A DNA stretch of 64,000 nucleotides from Caballeronia sp. Lep1P3 (GCF_022879595.1 NZ_CP084265.1:930001-994000); one strand, 5' to 3'; positions 1 to 10,444 are shown, counted from the first letter of the stretch. The notes: generated by a model not told the origin, from the sequence alone. Numbers and translations are program-made.

Positions 1-1
1 C

Positions 2-1984
2 GTGCGCGACGGCTACCGGACGGGCCGCGGGCGCGTCGTCATGCGCGCGGCCACGCACTTCGAAGAAATCGACCGCGGGCAGCGTCAGGCCATCATCGTC
101 GACGAAATTCCGTATCAGGTGAACAAGCGCACGCTGCTCGAGCGCATCGCGGAACTCGTCAACGAGAAGAAGATCGAGGGCATTTCCGATATCCGCGACG
201 AATCCGACAAGAGCGGCATGCGCGTCGTGATCGAACTGAAGCGCGGCGAAGTGCCGGAAGTCGTGCTGAACAACCTGTACAAGCAGACGCAGTTGCAGGA
301 CACGTTCGGCATGAATCTGGTCGCGCTCGTCGACGGCCAGCCCAAGCTGCTGAATCTGAAGGAAATGATCGAGTGCTTCCTGTCGCATCGACGGGAAGTG
401 CTCACGCGGCGCACTGTATACGAACTGCGCAAGGCGCGTGACCGCGGACATGTGCTCGAAGGTCTCGCCGTGGCGCTCGCGAACATCGACGAGTTCATCG
501 CGATCATCAAGGCCGCGCCGACGCCGCCAATCGCCCGGCAGGAACTGATGAACCGCCCGTGGGATTCGTCGCTCGTGCGCGAAATGCTCACGCGCGCGGA
601 AACCGAGGCGTCGGGCGGGCGCATCGCGTATCGTCCGGAAGGGCTCAATCCGGCTTACGGTCTGCAGGAAGACGGTCTCTACAGACTGTCGGACGTCCAG
701 GCGCAGGAAATTCTGCAGATGCGCCTGCAACGCCTGACCGGGCTCGAACAGGACAAAATCGTCGGCGAATACCGCGAAGTGATGGCGCAGATCGCCGACC
801 TGCTCGACATCCTCGCGCGGCCCGAGCGCATCCGTCAGATGATCGTCGACGAACTCGGCCAGGTGCGCACGGAGTTCGGCGACGACCGCCGCTCGCGTAT
901 CGAGATGAACGCGACCGAGCTCAACACCGAAGACCTGATCACGCCGCAGGAAATGGTCGTGACCATGTCGCATTCCGGCTACGTGAAGTCGCAGCCGCTG
1001 TCGGAATACCGCGCGCAGAAGCGCGGCGGGCGCGGCAAGCAGGCCACGCAGATGAAGGAAGACGACTGGATCGACACGCTCTTCATCGCGAACACGCACG
1101 ATCACATGCTGTGCTTCTCCAACCGCGGCCGCGTGTATTGGGTCAAGGTCTACGAAGTGCCGCAGGGCTCGCGCAATTCGCGCGGCCGTCCGATCGTCAA
1201 CATGTTCCCGCTGCAAGATGGCGAGAAGATCAACGTCGTGCTGCCGATCAAGGAGTTCTCGGCGGACAAGTACGTGTTCATGGCGACCGCGCTCGGCACC
1301 GTGAAGAAGACGCCGCTCGAAGCGTTCAGCCGTCCGCTCAAGAAGGGCATCATCGCGGTCGGTCTCGACGAAGGCGACTACCTGATCGGCGCGGCGATCA
1401 CCGACGGCGCGCACGACGTCATGCTGTTCTCGGACTCCGGCAAGGCGGTGCGTTTCGACGAGAACGACGTCCGCGCAATGGGCCGCGAAGCGCGCGGCGT
1501 GCGCGGCATGCAGCTCGAGGAAGGCCAGCAGGTCATCGCGCTGCTGGTTGCCGGCGGCGAGAACCAGTCCGTGCTGACGGCAACGGCGAACGGCTTCGGC
1601 AAGCGCACGCCGATCAATGAATACACGCGCCACGGCCGCGGCACGAAGGGCATGATCGCCATCCAGACTTCGGAGCGCAACGGCAAGGTCGTCGCGGCGA
1701 CGCTCGTCGATTCCGAAAGCCAGATCATGCTGATCACGACTTCGGGCGTGCTGATCCGCACCCGCGTTTCCGAAGTCCGCGAAATGGGCCGCGCAACTCA
1801 AGGTGTTACACTCATCAGCCTTGACGAAGGAACCAAGTTGTCGGGACTGCAGCATATCGCCGAGGCCGAGGCTGACGCCGAACTCGACGAAGCCGAAGCA
1901 GCCGCGAACGGCTCGGCTGCGGCACTGGACGACGCGCCGGACGACGCACCGGGCGACGACGGCGGTGAAGGCCAGGGTGCCTGA
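2..1984 (+). CDS. gyrA: DNA gyrase subunit A, C-terminal part (5' end outside window)
   Basis: GyrA is the DNA breakage-reunion subunit of gyrase, which introduces negative supercoils. The first 660 codons seen here lack the N-terminal active-site region (catalytic Tyr and quinolone pocket), which lies before the window. The fragment begins in the winged-helix/tower region, passes through the coiled-coil, and carries the GyrA box (core QKRGGRGKQ, about residue 339 of the fragment) that starts the DNA-wrapping beta-pinwheel. Pinwheel blades follow, each with a GxxxRxxxxE-like repeat. The extreme C-terminus is a long Ala/Asp/Glu/Gly tail, as in other proteobacterial GyrA proteins. The reading frame is open from base 2, so this is a window truncation and not a broken gene. 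It stands upstream of serC, as in the pseudomonad gyrA-serC-pheA arrangement. Confidence 0.97.
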   Translation: MRDGYRTGRGRVVMRAATHFEEIDRGQRQAIIVDEIPYQVNKRTLLERIAELVNEKKIEGISDIRDESDKSGMRVVIELKRGEVPEVVLNNLYKQTQLQDTFGMNLVALVDGQPKLLNLKEMIECFLSHRREVLTRRTVYELRKARDRGHVLEGLAVALANIDEFIAIIKAAPTPPIARQELMNRPWDSSLVREMLTRAETEASGGRIAYRPEGLNPAYGLQEDGLYRLSDVQAQEILQMRLQRLTGLEQDKIVGEYREVMAQIADLLDILARPERIRQMIVDELGQVRTEFGDDRRSRIEMNATELNTEDLITPQEMVVTMSHSGYVKSQPLSEYRAQKRGGRGKQATQMKEDDWIDTLFIANTHDHMLCFSNRGRVYWVKVYEVPQGSRNSRGRPIVNMFPLQDGEKINVVLPIKEFSADKYVFMATALGTVKKTPLEAFSRPLKKGIIAVGLDEGDYLIGAAITDGAHDVMLFSDSGKAVRFDENDVRAMGREARGVRGMQLEEGQQVIALLVAGGENQSVLTATANGFGKRTPINEYTRHGRGTKGMIAIQTSERNGKVVAATLVDSESQIMLITTSGVLIRTRVSEVREMGRATQGVTLISLDEGTKLSGLQHIAEAEADAELDEAEAAANGSAAALDDAPDDAPGDDGGEGQGA

Positions 1985-2155
1985 TATTTTTTGTGTCGCC
2001 GGTTTCTCGTTATCGCTTTTGTCAACCCGAATTGGTTAAGCTGCGCGACGTGAGCTGAATGACGGCGCTGCGCGCGCTTTGAAGCGCGGCGCCGAACGCC
2101 CAGTGAAGGCGCAGGCTCGCGGCCGGTACGGTTTGGATATTTTCTACAGGGAGTA

Positions 2156-2767
2156 ATGATGCAAGGACGTTTCAAGCAGTGGATGTTGCTGGCCGCTTTC
2201 GTGCCGACTTTCGCGATGGCTCAGTCGCTCCAGAATCAGGCGCCGAACCAGGCGGCGGCGCCGGCCGCAGCAGCACCGGTTGATCCGGCCAAGCAAGCCG
2301 CGATCAAGGATCTGCTCGATGCCATCGACGCGCAAAAGCTCGTCGGCGCCATCGGCAACAGCGCGCAAATGCAGGCGAAGCAGCTCGTTCCGGCGATCCT
2401 GTCGGACGCGCTGTCGGAAAACAAGTCGCTGAACGACAAGCAGAAGCAAGCCGCTGTTCCGACGCTGCAGAAGAACGCAGTGCCGAAGCTCGTCGACTCC
2501 GCGGGCCAGGTGTTCGCAACCGACAACTTCCGTCAGGACGCAATGAAGGCTCAGTACGACGCCTACGCGAAGTACTACTCGACCGACGAAATCAAGGACC
2601 TGACGAACTTCTACAAGAGCCCGACGGGCCGCAAGTTCATCCAGGTGCAAGACCAGGTTGGCCGCGACGTCGTGAATGGCCTGATGCAGAAGTACATGCC
2701 GCAAGCCATCAAGGCGACGCGTTCGCAAGCCGATCAGGAAGTGGCGAGCGTCAAGCCGGGCAAGTAA
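2156..2767 (+). CDS. DUF2059 family secreted protein
   Basis: This is a 203-aa protein of unknown biochemical function. A signal peptide is clear: charged start, hydrophobic stretch ([10 protein letters not shown]), and an Ala-X-Ala site (AMA) before QSLQ, so it should be periplasmic. An Ala/Pro/Gln-rich linker (residues about 25-45) leads into a helical DUF2059-type domain, with the typical aromatic-rich part ([21 protein letters not shown]) near residues 140-160. An AGGGAG ribosome site sits at 2148-2153. There are two adjacent in-frame ATGs (2156 and 2159), and either could be used. It lies between gyrA and serC and is probably a separate unit, because a terminator-like hairpin follows it. 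The family call is from motif memory. Confidence 0.85.
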   Translation: MMQGRFKQWMLLAAFVPTFAMAQSLQNQAPNQAAAPAAAAPVDPAKQAAIKDLLDAIDAQKLVGAIGNSAQMQAKQLVPAILSDALSENKSLNDKQKQAAVPTLQKNAVPKLVDSAGQVFATDNFRQDAMKAQYDAYAKYYSTDEIKDLTNFYKSPTGRKFIQVQDQVGRDVVNGLMQKYMPQAIKATRSQADQEVASVKPGK

Positions 2768-2822
2768 GCACCACGCAGGCGTTTGCTGGGAATCCGCTCG
2801 CGGGGCGCGCCGCCTCGCGCAT

Positions 2823-2850
2823 TGGCGGGTTTTCAGGACAATGCGATAAT
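2823..2850 (+). promoter_or_regulatory. Candidate promoter for serC
   Basis: TTGGCG (2823-2828) and GATAAT (2845-2850) are separated by 16 bp, about 85 bp upstream of the serC start. The -10 runs straight into the hairpin at 2851-2889. This is inference from consensus likeness only. Confidence 0.4.
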
Positions 2851-2889
2851 TGGCTGTTTGCGCGCAAGCGCAAGCAGCCATTTCTTTTT
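2851..2889 (+). terminator. Hairpin with T-rich tail between the DUF2059 gene and serC
   Basis: A 12-bp stem, TGGCTGTTTGCG (2851-2862) with CGCAAGCAGCCA (2869-2880), has one G-T wobble and a 6-nt loop. It is followed by TTTCTTTTT. It could terminate the DUF2059 transcript. If the promoter at 2823-2850 is real, it would be the first thing transcribed in the serC leader and could attenuate that operon. Confidence 0.65.
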
Positions 2890-2934
2890 GGCGCGCGTCA
2901 TTCTTATGGCCGCGCCTGCATTCGGGACCCACAG

Positions 2935-4017
2935 ATGCGCGTGTTCAATTTCTCCGCCGGGCCGGCTGCCATGCCGGAAGACGTGCTGCGCCAGGCCGCC
3001 GACGAAATGCTCGACTGGCACGGCAGCGGCATGAGCGTGATGGAGATGAGTCATCGCGGCGCCGAGTTCATGTCCATTCACGAAGCGGCGCTCACCGATC
3101 TGCGCGAGTTGCTGAACGTGCCAGCGTCGCATCGCATTCTGTTTCTGCAGGGCGGTGGCATTGGCGAAAACGCCATCGTCCCGATGAATCTGCTCGGCGC
3201 GAAGAAGACCGCCGACTTCGTCGTGACCGGCTCGTGGTCGAACAAGTCGTTCAAGGAAGCGCAGAAATACTGCACGCCGCACATCGCGGCCACGGGCAAG
3301 ACGGAAGCGGGCTACACGCGCGTGCCGGCGCAGAGCGAATGGCAGCTCTCGGACGATCCCGCCTACGTGCATCTGTGCACGAACGAAACCATCGACGGCG
3401 TCGAAGCCTTCGAGATTCCCGATCTCGGCGATATCCCGCTCGTCGCGGATGCGTCGTCGCATATCCTCTCGCGCCCGATGGACGTCGCGAAGTACGGCGT
3501 GCTCTTCGGCGGCGCGCAGAAGAACATCGGCATGGCGGGCGTGACGGTCGTGATCGTGCGGGAAGACCTGCTCGACCGCGCGCTGCCCATTTGCCCGTCC
3601 GCCTTCGAATGGAAGACGGTCGCGGAAAACAACTCGATGTTCAACACGCCGCCCACGTACGCCATCTATATCGCCGGGCTGGTGTTCAAGTGGCTGAAGA
3701 AGCAGGGCGGCCTGCAGGCGATCGAAGCGCGCAACGTCGAAAAGGCGAAGCTGCTCTACGACGCGATCGACGCCAGCGATTTCTATGTCAACAAGGTCGA
3801 GCGGCGGAACCGCTCGCGCATGAACGTGCCGTTCTTCCTCGCGGACGAATCGCGCAATACGGATTTCCTGGCCGGCGCAAAGGCGCGCGGTCTGTTGCAA
3901 CTGAAGGGCCACAAGTCCGTCGGGGGCATGCGGGCATCGATCTACAACGCGGTGCCGGTCGAGGGCGTGAAGGCGCTCGTCGACTACATGAAGGAATTCG
4001 AGCGGACGAGCGCATAA
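2935..4017 (+). CDS. serC: Phosphoserine aminotransferase
   Basis: SerC is a PLP-dependent class V aminotransferase that converts 3-phosphohydroxypyruvate to phosphoserine in serine synthesis, and also serves pyridoxine synthesis. The 360-aa length is normal. It starts [15 protein letters not shown], a typical SerC start with the AGPA substrate loop. The PLP-binding lysine is in the [11 protein letters not shown] segment (about residue 198), and the C-terminal RASIYNA motif with its phosphate-binding Arg is present (about residue 330). It heads the block serC-pheA-tyrA-aroA-cmk-rpsA-ihfB, all on the same strand, with an 88-bp gap to pheA. Confidence 0.97.
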   Translation: MRVFNFSAGPAAMPEDVLRQAADEMLDWHGSGMSVMEMSHRGAEFMSIHEAALTDLRELLNVPASHRILFLQGGGIGENAIVPMNLLGAKKTADFVVTGSWSNKSFKEAQKYCTPHIAATGKTEAGYTRVPAQSEWQLSDDPAYVHLCTNETIDGVEAFEIPDLGDIPLVADASSHILSRPMDVAKYGVLFGGAQKNIGMAGVTVVIVREDLLDRALPICPSAFEWKTVAENNSMFNTPPTYAIYIAGLVFKWLKKQGGLQAIEARNVEKAKLLYDAIDASDFYVNKVERRNRSRMNVPFFLADESRNTDFLAGAKARGLLQLKGHKSVGGMRASIYNAVPVEGVKALVDYMKEFERTSA

Positions 4018-4105
4018 GCGGCGCCCGTCGAGACGCACGGCGATACGCTCGTCGACTGTACGAACGAATTCGCTCCTTTAACCGCATTCGCTCAACAAGC
4101 ACCGC

Positions 4106-5188
4106 ATGGACGACGATCTCAATTCAAGACTCAAACCGCTGCGCGAGCGCATCGACGCGCTCGACGCGCAACTCATCGCGCTGCTGAACCAGCGCGCATC
4201 CGTCGCGCTCGAAGTCGGCGAGGTGAAGAAGCATTTCAATGCGCCGGTGTTCCGGCCGGAGCGCGAGATGCAGGTCATCGCGCGACTGCAGGCGATGAGC
4301 GAGGGCCCGCTCGCGGCCGAGCACATCAGCGCGATCTGGCGCGAGATCATGGCGGCGAGCCGCGCGCTCGAGCAGACCATCCGCGCCGCGTTCCTCGGGC
4401 CGGTCGGTACATACAGCGAGCAGGCGATGTTCGAGTACTTCGGCCATTCGATCGAAGGGCTGCCGTGTTCTTCCATCGACGAAGTGTTCCGCTCGGTCGA
4501 GTCGGGCGCGGCGCAGTACGGCGTCGTGCCGGTCGAGAATTCGGCGGAAGGCGCGGTGTCGCGCACGCTCGATCTTCTGCTGCAGACGCAACTTCTCCTT
4601 GGCGGCGAACTTGCGCTGCCGATCCATCACAATCTGCTGACCGCTTCGGGCACGCTCGAAGGCGTGAGCCGCGTCTGCGCGCATCCGCAGGCGCTCGCGC
4701 AGTGCCAGCGCTGGCTGTCGGCGAACGCGCCGCATCTCGAGCGTCAGGCCGTTTCGAGCAACGCGGAAGCCGCGCGCATGGCCGTCGCCGACCCGACCGT
4801 CGCGGCCATCGCCGGCGATCGGGCCGCGACGCATTACGGCCTCGGCGTCGTGTACTCGCAGATTCAGGACGATCCGCATAACCGCACGCGCTTTGTCATC
4901 ATCGGCAAGCAGCCGACGGATTCGAGCGGCTTGGACCAGACTTCGCTCATCGTCTCGGTGGCGAACGAGCCGGGCGCGGTGTTCAAGCTGCTCGAGCCGC
5001 TCGCGAAGCACGGCGTGTCCATGACGCGCTTCGAGTCGCGGCCCGCGCGCATCGGGACGTGGGAGTATTACTTCTACATCGACGTCGAGGGGCATCGCGA
5101 CGATGCGCCCGTCGCCGCCGCGCTGGACGAACTCGGGCGCAAGGCGGCGTTTCTGAAGATTCTCGGGTCGTATCCGCGCGCCCGGTAA
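4106..5188 (+). CDS. pheA: Bifunctional chorismate mutase / prephenate dehydratase (P-protein)
   Basis: This enzyme makes phenylpyruvate from chorismate via prephenate, for phenylalanine synthesis. Residues 1-90 form the helical AroQ-type chorismate mutase domain (LKPLRERIDALDAQLIALLN). Residues about 90-270 form the prephenate dehydratase domain, with the GPVGTYSEQA start and the NRTRFVIIG motif carrying the catalytic Thr. Residues about 280-355 form an ACT regulatory domain, whose ESRP motif (FESRPAR) is the usual phenylalanine-binding site, so feedback inhibition by Phe is expected. The 360-aa length is normal for the fused form. No hisC follows it, unlike in Pseudomonas; tyrA comes next after about 59 bp. 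Confidence 0.97.
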   Translation: MDDDLNSRLKPLRERIDALDAQLIALLNQRASVALEVGEVKKHFNAPVFRPEREMQVIARLQAMSEGPLAAEHISAIWREIMAASRALEQTIRAAFLGPVGTYSEQAMFEYFGHSIEGLPCSSIDEVFRSVESGAAQYGVVPVENSAEGAVSRTLDLLLQTQLLLGGELALPIHHNLLTASGTLEGVSRVCAHPQALAQCQRWLSANAPHLERQAVSSNAEAARMAVADPTVAAIAGDRAATHYGLGVVYSQIQDDPHNRTRFVIIGKQPTDSSGLDQTSLIVSVANEPGAVFKLLEPLAKHGVSMTRFESRPARIGTWEYYFYIDVEGHRDDAPVAAALDELGRKAAFLKILGSYPRAR

Positions 5189-5247
5189 AATTCGCGCTTT
5201 CAGCCGTTTGGTTCCCGCGTCGCGTGACGCGCTTTTTTCGGTGTCCC

Positions 5248-6174
5248 GTGGCCGCGTTCACTTTCAATAAACTGGTTGTTTTCGGCGTCGGCTTGATCGG
5301 CGGGTCGCTCGCGCGCGCGCTGCGCGAACGGGCGGGGCTGGCGGGAAGCGTCGTCGGCGTGGGGCGCTCGGCGCAGTCCGTTGCGCGCGCCGTCGAACTC
5401 GGCGTGATCGACGAAGCCGCCGCGCTCGATGATTCCGCCGCGCTCGCCCGCGCGCTGCGCGGCGCCGATGTCGTGCTGCTCGCCGCGCCGGTCGCGCAGA
5501 CCGGGCCGCTGCTCGCACGCATCGCGCCGTTTCTGGACGCGCACACGCTCGTCACCGATGCCGGCAGCACGAAGAGCGACGTCGTCGCGGCGGCGCGCGC
5601 GGCGCTCGGCGAGCGCGTCGCGCAGTTCGTGCCGGGGCATCCCATTGCGGGGCGCGAATCGAGCGGCGTCGATGCCGCGTTGCCCGACCTGTACGTCGAT
5701 CGCAACGTCGTTCTGTGTCCGCTTGCCGAGAATGCAGCCGACGACGTCGAGCGCATCGCCGCGATGTGGCGCGCGACGGGCGCCGCCGTGCACCGGATGA
5801 GCGAGACGCAGCACGACCGCGTGTTCGCGTCGGTGAGCCATCTGCCGCATGTGCTGTCGTTCGCGCTCGTCGAGCAGATTCTCGAAGCGCCGGACGCGCA
5901 GCTGAAATTTTCGTTTGCCGCGGGCGGGTTTCGCGACTTCACGCGCATCGCTGCGTCGAGCCCCGAAATGTGGCGCGACGTCTGTCTCGCGAACCGAGCC
6001 GCGCTGCTCGCCGAACTGGACGCGTACACCGACGTGCTCGCGCGTTTTCGCGCGGCCATCGACGCATCGGACGGCGCGGCGCTCGAAGCCGCGTTCGCGC
6101 GCTCGCGCGTCGCGCGCAAGGAATGGCAGGAACGCGGCGGCATCAGGATTCCCGGCGATTCCGCCGCGAAATAA
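5248..6174 (+). CDS. tyrA: Prephenate dehydrogenase
   Basis: TyrA is an NAD(P)-dependent enzyme that oxidatively decarboxylates prephenate to 4-hydroxyphenylpyruvate for tyrosine synthesis. A Rossmann nucleotide-binding motif stands at the start (GVGLIGGSLARAL). The HPIAGRE motif and the helical dimerisation domain with SHLPHVLSFAL (conserved His) follow. The frame is open upstream into pheA. I chose GTG at 5248, which gives VAAFTFNKL and about 308 aa; another in-frame GTG lies at 5224. In Pseudomonas tyrA is fused to aroA, but here the two are separate, with aroA starting 9 bp after the tyrA stop. Confidence 0.93.
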   Translation: MAAFTFNKLVVFGVGLIGGSLARALRERAGLAGSVVGVGRSAQSVARAVELGVIDEAAALDDSAALARALRGADVVLLAAPVAQTGPLLARIAPFLDAHTLVTDAGSTKSDVVAAARAALGERVAQFVPGHPIAGRESSGVDAALPDLYVDRNVVLCPLAENAADDVERIAAMWRATGAAVHRMSETQHDRVFASVSHLPHVLSFALVEQILEAPDAQLKFSFAAGGFRDFTRIAASSPEMWRDVCLANRAALLAELDAYTDVLARFRAAIDASDGAALEAAFARSRVARKEWQERGGIRIPGDSAAK

Positions 6175-6183
6175 GGACACAGC

Positions 6184-7488
6184 ATGGAACATCTCGATCT
6201 CGGACCCTTCGCTCGCGCGCGGGGCACGGTGCGGTTGCCCGGCTCGAAGAGCATTTCGAACCGCGTGCTGCTGCTCGCCGCGCTCTCGACGGGCGAAACG
6301 GCGATCACCAATCTGCTCGATTCCGACGACACCCGCGTGATGCTCGCCGCGCTCGAAGCGCTCGGCGTCGCGCTCAGGCACGAGGGCGAGCGCGTGATCG
6401 TGACGGGCACGGGCGGCGCGTTCCCGTCTAAATCGGCGGAACTCTTTCTCGGCAACGCGGGCACGGCGGTGCGTCCGCTCACGGCGGCGCTCGCGGTCAA
6501 CGGCGGCGAATATCGCGTGCACGGCGTTCCTCGCATGCACGAGCGACCGATCGGCGATCTCGTCGACGGCTTGCGGCAGATCGGCGCGAACATCGACTAC
6601 GAACAGAACGACGGATTCCCGCCGCTCGGGATTCATCCGGCGAAGATCGTCGTGGACAAGCCGATCCGCGTGCGCGGTGACGTGTCGAGCCAGTTCCTCA
6701 CCGCGCTGCTCATGACGCTTCCGGTCATCGAAGAGCGCAGCGCGCCGGTGACGATCGAAGTCGAAGGCGAACTCATCTCGAAGCCGTACATCGAGATCAC
6801 GGTCCGGCTGATGGAGCGCTTCGGCGTCACGGTCGAACGCGACGGCTGGGCGCGCTTCACGGTGCAGGCGGGCGCGCGCTACCGGTCGCCCGGCTCGATC
6901 ATGGTCGAAGGCGATGCGTCGTCGGCCTCGTACTTTCTGGCGGCGGGCGCACTCGGCCACGGACCGGTGCGCGTGGAAGGCGTCGGGCGGTCGAGCATTC
7001 AGGGCGACGTCGGGTTCGCGGACGCGCTCAACCGCATGGGCGCGAACGTCATGATGGGCGACGACTGGATCGAAGTGCGCGGCGTCGAATCCGACGACGG
7101 CAAGCTCGCGCCCGTCGACATGGATTTCAACCTCATTCCCGACGCCGCGATGACCATCGCGGTGGCCGCGCTTTTTGCCAACGGCACGACCACGCTTCGC
7201 AACATCGCGAGCTGGCGCGTGAAGGAAACCGACCGCATCGCCGCCATGGCGACCGAGTTGCGCAAGGTCGGCGCGACGGTGGAAGAGGGCGCGGATTATC
7301 TCGTCGTCACGCCGCCGGCGAAGCTCACCGCGAACGCCGCGATCGACACCTACGACGATCACCGCATGGCGATGTGCTTTTCGCTGGTGAGTCTCGGCGG
7401 CGTGCCGGTGCGCATCAACGATCCCAAGTGCGTCAACAAGACGTTTCCCGATTATTTCGACCGCTTCGCGTCGCTCACGAGAGCCTGA
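6184..7488 (+). CDS. aroA: 3-phosphoshikimate 1-carboxyvinyltransferase (EPSP synthase)
   Basis: EPSP synthase transfers the enolpyruvyl group of PEP to shikimate-3-phosphate, the sixth shikimate pathway step and the target of glyphosate. The 434-aa protein has the substrate loop [15 protein letters not shown] near the N-terminus, the signature [13 protein letters not shown] (about residues 90-103), and the second signature [17 protein letters not shown] (about residues 345-360). The GNAGTA and internal sequences match the class I (glyphosate-sensitive) pattern. It is tightly linked to tyrA upstream and followed by cmk after 57 bp, so cotranscription is likely. Confidence 0.97.
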   Translation: MEHLDLGPFARARGTVRLPGSKSISNRVLLLAALSTGETAITNLLDSDDTRVMLAALEALGVALRHEGERVIVTGTGGAFPSKSAELFLGNAGTAVRPLTAALAVNGGEYRVHGVPRMHERPIGDLVDGLRQIGANIDYEQNDGFPPLGIHPAKIVVDKPIRVRGDVSSQFLTALLMTLPVIEERSAPVTIEVEGELISKPYIEITVRLMERFGVTVERDGWARFTVQAGARYRSPGSIMVEGDASSASYFLAAGALGHGPVRVEGVGRSSIQGDVGFADALNRMGANVMMGDDWIEVRGVESDDGKLAPVDMDFNLIPDAAMTIAVAALFANGTTTLRNIASWRVKETDRIAAMATELRKVGATVEEGADYLVVTPPAKLTANAAIDTYDDHRMAMCFSLVSLGGVPVRINDPKCVNKTFPDYFDRFASLTRA

Positions 7489-7545
7489 GCCGCGAATGCG
7501 TTCGACTCTGACTACAGCAACAACGGGCCGCGACGGCCGCATGCA

Positions 7546-8226
7546 ATGAAACCGACTCGTCCTTTCGACCCCACTCCAGTAATCACCATCGACGGGCCGA
7601 CGGCGTCGGGCAAGGGCACGGTCGCGGCAGTCGTCGCGGCCACGCTCGGCTTTCATCTGCTGGATAGCGGCGCGCTGTACCGGCTCTCGGCGCTCGCGAG
7701 CATTCGCTACGGCATCGACAACGCGGACGCGGCCGCGCTCGCCAACCTCGTCGACGACCTGCACATCACGTTCCGCGAGGGATGCGCGCAGCTCGACGGC
7801 GTCGATGTCTCGGGCGAGATCCGCGCCGAGGAAGTCGGCAATCGCGCGTCGGCCATTGCCGTGCATCCGGAAGTGCGGCAGGCGCTGGTTGCGCGGCAGC
7901 GGGCGTTTCGCAAGCGTCCGGGCCTCGTCGCGGACGGCCGCGACATGGGTACGGTCATCTTTCCGGACGCCACCCTGAAGGTCTTTCTTACCGCGAGCGT
8001 CGAGGCGCGCGCGGCGAGACGCCATAAGCAATTGATGCAAAAAGGCTTTTCTGCTAATATGGATGACTTGCTGCGCGATTTGCGCGAACGCGACGCCCGC
8101 GACACGAACCGGGCCGCCGCGCCGCTCAAGCGCGCAGCGGACGCGAGAACGCTGGACACCTCCGGTTTGTCGATCGATCAAGCGGTCGAGCAGATCATCG
8201 GCTGGTACGGCGAATTGCGCGAATAG
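7546..8226 (+). CDS. cmk: Cytidylate kinase
   Basis: This P-loop kinase phosphorylates CMP and dCMP to the diphosphates using ATP. The 226-aa protein has its Walker A loop near the N-terminus ([10 protein letters not shown], about residues 18-27) and the Cmk motif [13 protein letters not shown] (about residues 129-141). The lid region with ARR and the [13 protein letters not shown] motif follow. cmk-rpsA adjacency is conserved in many proteobacteria, including E. coli. The ATG at 7546 is the first start with a normal N-terminus. Confidence 0.96.
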   Translation: MKPTRPFDPTPVITIDGPTASGKGTVAAVVAATLGFHLLDSGALYRLSALASIRYGIDNADAAALANLVDDLHITFREGCAQLDGVDVSGEIRAEEVGNRASAIAVHPEVRQALVARQRAFRKRPGLVADGRDMGTVIFPDATLKVFLTASVEARAARRHKQLMQKGFSANMDDLLRDLRERDARDTNRAAAPLKRAADARTLDTSGLSIDQAVEQIIGWYGELRE

Positions 8227-8376
8227 TCACAGCTTGAGTAGGGCCGGCAATCGCCGGAAGTTTGGTGTTCCGCCGGAATGCGGAGCGTGTGTTAAACCCT
8301 TTAACCCCGTATGGCGTTGCGCTTCACCGGTTCAATGTCGAACCACCGCGCAAAGGCCGTGCAAATATCGATTTTT

Positions 8377-10092
8377 ATGTCCGACCTGCAAACCTCCACC
8401 CCGAATACCGAATCTTTCGCGGCTCTGTTCGAAGAGTCGCTGACCAAGCAGGACATGCGCGCCGGCGAAGTGATCTCCGCCGAAGTCGTGCGTGTCGACC
8501 ACAACTTCGTGGTCGTGAACGCTGGTCTCAAGTCCGAAGCCTATATTCCGCTCGAAGAGTTCCTGAACGACGCGGGTGAAGTGGAAGTGCAGGCGGGCGA
8601 CTTCGTTTCCGTCGCGATCGACGCGCTGGAAAACGGCTATGGCGACACCATCCTGTCGCGCGACAAGGCGAAGCGTCTCGCTTCGTGGCTGTCGCTGGAA
8701 AAGGCGCTGGACAACAACGAACTCGTGACCGGCACGATCACCGGCAAGGTAAAGGGCGGCATGACCGTGATGGTCAACGGCATCCGCGCGTTCCTGCCGG
8801 GTTCGCTCGTCGACACGCGTCCGGTCAAGGACACGACGCCGTACGAAGGCAAGACGCTCGAATTCCGCGTCATCAAGCTCGACCGCAAGCGTAACAACGT
8901 CGTGCTGTCGCGCCGCGCCGTCATCGAAGCGACGCAGGGCGAAGAGCGCGCGAAGCTGCTCGAGACGCTGAAGGAAGGCGCGATCGTCGAAGGCGTGGTC
9001 AAGAACATCACCGATTACGGCGCGTTCGTGGACCTCGGCGGCATCGACGGCCTGCTGCACATCACCGACATCGCATGGCGTCGCGTGCGTCACCCGTCGG
9101 AAGTACTGTCGGTCGGCCAGGAAGTCACCGCGAAGATCCTCAAGTTCGACCAAGAGAAGAACCGCGTTTCGCTCGGCATCAAGCAACTGGGCGACGATCC
9201 GTGGGAAGGCATCTCGCGCCGTTACCCGTCGGGCACGCGTCTGTTCGGCAAGGTCACGAACATCACCGACTACGGCGCATTCGTCGAAGTGGAATCGGGC
9301 ATCGAAGGCCTCGTCCACGTGTCGGAAATGGACTGGACCAACAAGAACGTTGCGCCGTCGAAGGTTGTTCAGCTGGGCGACGAAGTCGAAGTCATGGTTC
9401 TCGAAATCGACGAAGACCGCCGCCGTATCTCCCTCGGCATGAAGCAGTGCAAGCCGAATCCGTGGGATGACTTCAGCCGCAACTTCAAGAAGGGCGACAA
9501 GATCAGCGGCGCCATCAAGTCGATCACCGACTTCGGCGTGTTCATCGGTCTGCCTGGCGGCATCGACGGTCTCGTTCACTTGTCGGACCTGTCGTGGTCG
9601 GAAACCGGCGAAGAAGCCGTCCGCAAGTACAAGAAGGGCGACGAAGTCGAAGCCGTGGTTCTGGGCATCGACGTCGAGAAGGAGCGCATTTCGCTCGGCA
9701 TCAAGCAGCTCGAAGGCGATCCGTTCAGCAACTTCGTCGCGATCAACGACAAGGGCGCAATCGTCGACGGCGTCGTGAAGTCGGTCGATCCGAAGGGTGC
9801 GGTCGTGACGCTGTCCGGCGAAATCGAAGGCTATTTGCGCGCTTCGGAAATCGCACAGGACCGCGTGGAAGATGCGCGCAACGTGCTGAAGGAAGGCGAC
9901 AAGGTCAACGCGATGATCATCAACATCGATCGCAAGTCGCGCGGCATCAACCTGTCGATCAAGGCGAAGGATTCGGCCGAGCAGCAGGAAGCCATGCGCG
10001 GTCTGCAAGCTTCGGACTCGAACGCCGCCGCGACCGGCACGACCAACCTCGGCGCGCTGCTCAAGGCCAAGCTCGACGGCCAGAACAGCTAA
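8377..10092 (+). CDS. rpsA: 30S ribosomal protein S1
   Basis: S1 binds mRNA at the 30S subunit and is needed for translation initiation on structured or weak-Shine-Dalgarno messages. The frame is open from further upstream, but ATG 8377 ([20 protein letters not shown]) matches the family start and gives 571 aa, close to the usual 557-575. Six S1/OB-fold repeats can be followed. The later ones have the [12 protein letters not shown] motif, for example near residues 210, 295 and 380. The roughly 150-bp leader from cmk contains a small CCGGC/GCCGG hairpin (8244-8257), and S1 autoregulates its own mRNA in E. coli. ihfB follows after 22 bp. Confidence 0.97.
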   Translation: MSDLQTSTPNTESFAALFEESLTKQDMRAGEVISAEVVRVDHNFVVVNAGLKSEAYIPLEEFLNDAGEVEVQAGDFVSVAIDALENGYGDTILSRDKAKRLASWLSLEKALDNNELVTGTITGKVKGGMTVMVNGIRAFLPGSLVDTRPVKDTTPYEGKTLEFRVIKLDRKRNNVVLSRRAVIEATQGEERAKLLETLKEGAIVEGVVKNITDYGAFVDLGGIDGLLHITDIAWRRVRHPSEVLSVGQEVTAKILKFDQEKNRVSLGIKQLGDDPWEGISRRYPSGTRLFGKVTNITDYGAFVEVESGIEGLVHVSEMDWTNKNVAPSKVVQLGDEVEVMVLEIDEDRRRISLGMKQCKPNPWDDFSRNFKKGDKISGAIKSITDFGVFIGLPGGIDGLVHLSDLSWSETGEEAVRKYKKGDEVEAVVLGIDVEKERISLGIKQLEGDPFSNFVAINDKGAIVDGVVKSVDPKGAVVTLSGEIEGYLRASEIAQDRVEDARNVLKEGDKVNAMIINIDRKSRGINLSIKAKDSAEQQEAMRGLQASDSNAAATGTTNLGALLKAKLDGQNS

Positions 10093-10114
10093 GCCCTAAA
10101 GGCATTGCTGCAGT

Positions 10115-10444
10115 ATGACCAAAAGCGAATTGGTCGCCCAGTTGGCGTCGCGATTTCCGCAACTTGTTCTTAAAGATGCGGACTTCGCGGTGAAGACGAT
10201 GCTCGATGCGATGTCGGAGGCTTTGGCCAACGGTCATCGCATCGAGATTCGCGGCTTCGGCAGCTTCGGGCTCAACCGTCGTCCGTCGCGCGTCGGGCGC
10301 AATCCCAAGTCGGGCGAGAAAGTGCTGGTGCCGGAGAAGTTCGTGCCGCACTTCAAGCCGGGCAAGGAATTGCGCGAACGTGTCGATGGCCGCGCGGGCG
10401 AGCCGCTGAAGGCGTCGAATGACGACGATGCAGACGATCTCTGA
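10115..10444 (+). CDS. ihfB: Integration host factor subunit beta
   Basis: IHF-beta pairs with IHF-alpha to bind and sharply bend DNA in recombination, replication and sigma-54 transcription. The protein is 109 aa. It starts [17 protein letters not shown] and has the DNA-binding arm with the HU/IHF signature [18 protein letters not shown] at about residues 47-64. It is slightly longer than E. coli IhfB (94 aa), with an acidic C-terminal tail ending DDDADDL. rpsA-ihfB adjacency is the same as in E. coli and Pseudomonas. A strong terminator about 80 bp downstream closes the operon. Confidence 0.97.
   Translation: MTKSELVAQLASRFPQLVLKDADFAVKTMLDAMSEALANGHRIEIRGFGSFGLNRRPSRVGRNPKSGEKVLVPEKFVPHFKPGKELRERVDGRAGEPLKASNDDDADDL

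Noticed and set aside
414..432. An ACTGTATACGAACTG stretch resembling half a LexA box
   Set aside because: It lies inside gyrA and lacks the ACAG half at the right spacing.
5200..8181. A very long open frame (993 codons) on the minus strand across tyrA-aroA-cmk
   Set aside because: It is the antisense of three well-supported genes. Its composition is Arg/Ala/His-rich, as expected from high-GC antisense frames, and it has no recognisable domain.
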